Shown here: piece after piece, positions 63,262-64,000 of the stretch
Position numbering within the stretch: the first letter of the stretch is position 1
How the letters are laid out: the number at the start of each line of letters is the position of its first letter
Source: Litorilinea aerophila
GTDB lineage: Bacteria > Chloroflexota > Anaerolineae > Caldilineales > Caldilineaceae
DNA: 64,000 bases
Reading direction: 5' to 3'
Assembly (NCBI RefSeq): GCF_006569185.2
Contig: NZ_VIGC02000015.1
Coordinates: forward strand, 62,001-126,000
Translations under genes and position numbers: made by a program
Notes under the pieces: model-generated
What the model was told of the DNA's origin: nothing
Database searches by the model: none
What the model saw: the letters and a program-made list of their open reading frames with translations, nothing else

Positions 63262-64000
63262 ATGAGCCCCCCCAACATCCTTTTTCTTATGGCTGACCAG
63301 ATGCAGGCCCAGGTGTTGGAACCAGACCACGTCTGCCGCACCCCTCATTTAGATCGACTGTCAGCTCGTGGCATACGCTTTACCCAAGCCTACACACCCA
63401 ACAACATCTGCTCACCCAGCCGGGCCAGTCTAATGACAGGGCTAATGCCCCATAACCACGGCGTGCTGGAAGTGCTCTACCCGAAAGTTCCAGACCTACA
63501 CGTATTACGCAGCGACAAACCCCACTGGGCTCAACGCCTAGTGGAAGCCGGATATCGAACAGGGTATTTCGGTAAATGGCATGTGGAACGCACTAATCAG
63601 CTAAACCGGTTTGGATGGCAAGTGGACGGTGGTCACGCTGGTGCGCTCTTTCGCGCTGCAGAGAAAGAGATATTGGATGGGGAGCCGCTAAAGCCTCCCT
63701 GTAACCCGGCTCTCTATCTCAATAGGCCCATTGGATATGGTCCCCATCTGCTCTATGGGATCACGGAACGACCGGCGGAAAGACGCAGCATGGGCATTAC
63801 CACTACCATGGCGCTACGCTTTTTGGAAGAGGCCGTGAAGGGACCAGCGCCATGGTGCTGTTTTGTTAGCTTCGTCGAGCCTCATGATCCGTTTATCGCC
63901 CATAGGGACATATACACCTCGTACGCAGAGGCGAATCTGCCCCCACCTCCCAATGCAGATGACGAGCTGGCAGACCGGCCAGGGCTCTACCGTAGGGCAC
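63262..64000 (+). CDS. Sulfatase (formylglycine type), 3' end outside window
   Basis: The frame is open from ATG 63262 (AAAGGA upstream) to the window end, 246 codons. Metal-binding start NILFLMADQMQ and maturation motif Cys50-Ser-Pro-Ser-Arg54 in CSPSRASLMTG identify a type I sulfatase; FGKWHVER follows near residue 112. No signal peptide is seen. Its start lies 6 bases after the permease stop, so it is in the operon. A sulfated oligosaccharide taken up by this transporter is a likely substrate. Confidence 0.92.
   Translation, partial: MSPPNILFLMADQMQAQVLEPDHVCRTPHLDRLSARGIRFTQAYTPNNICSPSRASLMTGLMPHNHGVLEVLYPKVPDLHVLRSDKPHWAQRLVEAGYRTGYFGKWHVERTNQLNRFGWQVDGGHAGALFRAAEKEILDGEPLKPPCNPALYLNRPIGYGPHLLYGITERPAERRSMGITTTMALRFLEEAVKGPAPWCCFVSFVEPHDPFIAHRDIYTSYAEANLPPPPNADDELADRPGLYRRA

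Overview
The window is a GC-rich (roughly 65 percent by eye) chromosomal segment with 48 protein genes and no rRNA, tRNA, CRISPR array or intact insertion sequence that I can recognise. It suggests a heterotrophic filamentous member of Chloroflexota, of the Caldilinea/Anaerolinea kind. That is an inference from four things: many Tat-type lipoprotein solute-binding proteins without a nearby ABC ATPase, high GC with dispersed palindromic repeats, an hrcA-grpE pair behind a CIRCE element, and abundant carbohydrate and sulfatase genes.

Layout. 1-8474 (minus): two paralogous family-5 binding proteins flank an oligogalacturonate-lyase-like propeller, then a large toroid-like protein cut by the window edge, with a ROK repressor upstream. 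9184-12475 (plus, divergent from the ROK gene): NAD-epimerase-like protein, DHDPS/NAL-family aldolase and a GH172 (DUF2961) hydrolase. 12581-17440 (minus): class V aminotransferase, then a complete sugar binding protein/two-permease set. 18150-22817 (plus): peptide-type binding protein, DppB/DppC-like permeases and a lipoprotein cytochrome c. 22824-24278 (minus): LCAT-like lipase/acyltransferase. 24852-34470 (plus): Gfo/Idh oxidoreductase, GNAT, sulfatase, membrane-anchored RNase Sa-type toxin with overlapping barstar gene, HAD phosphatase, PfkB kinase, D-lyxose isomerase and an 806-residue double binding protein. 34561-38233 (plus): MscS channel, a CBM48-only protein behind a structured leader, and glycerate 2-kinase.

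38553-42985 (minus): SbcC, SbcD and a small membrane protein. 43112-46386 (minus): a GNAT protein, GrpE and HrcA, with a sigma-70-type promoter plus CIRCE upstream. 46887-49447 (minus): undecaprenyl-phosphate sugar transferase and GT2 transferase. 50142-51572 (plus): HtrA protease. 51776-55252 (minus): Rho, M20 dipeptidase and a methyltransferase. 55341-57980 (plus): GT-like protein and a second sulfatase. 57996-59039 (minus): D-threonine-aldolase-type enzyme. From about 59050 the base composition drops sharply. After a 1-kb gene-poor stretch, a sugar ABC operon (binding protein, two permeases) leads into a third sulfatase that runs off the window.

Together the genes describe scavenging of sulfated and plant- or algal-type polysaccharides: lipoprotein capture, membrane permeases that must borrow ATPases from elsewhere, sulfatases, lyase and glycosidase functions, and sugar isomerase, kinase and aldolase steps. 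Housekeeping blocks (heat-shock control, SbcCD, Rho, HtrA) sit between them. The most interesting non-gene signals are a structured, possibly switching leader at 36168-36357, a XylR-like operator at the divergent ROK promoter, and several families of dispersed palindromic repeats that recur in inverted orientation.
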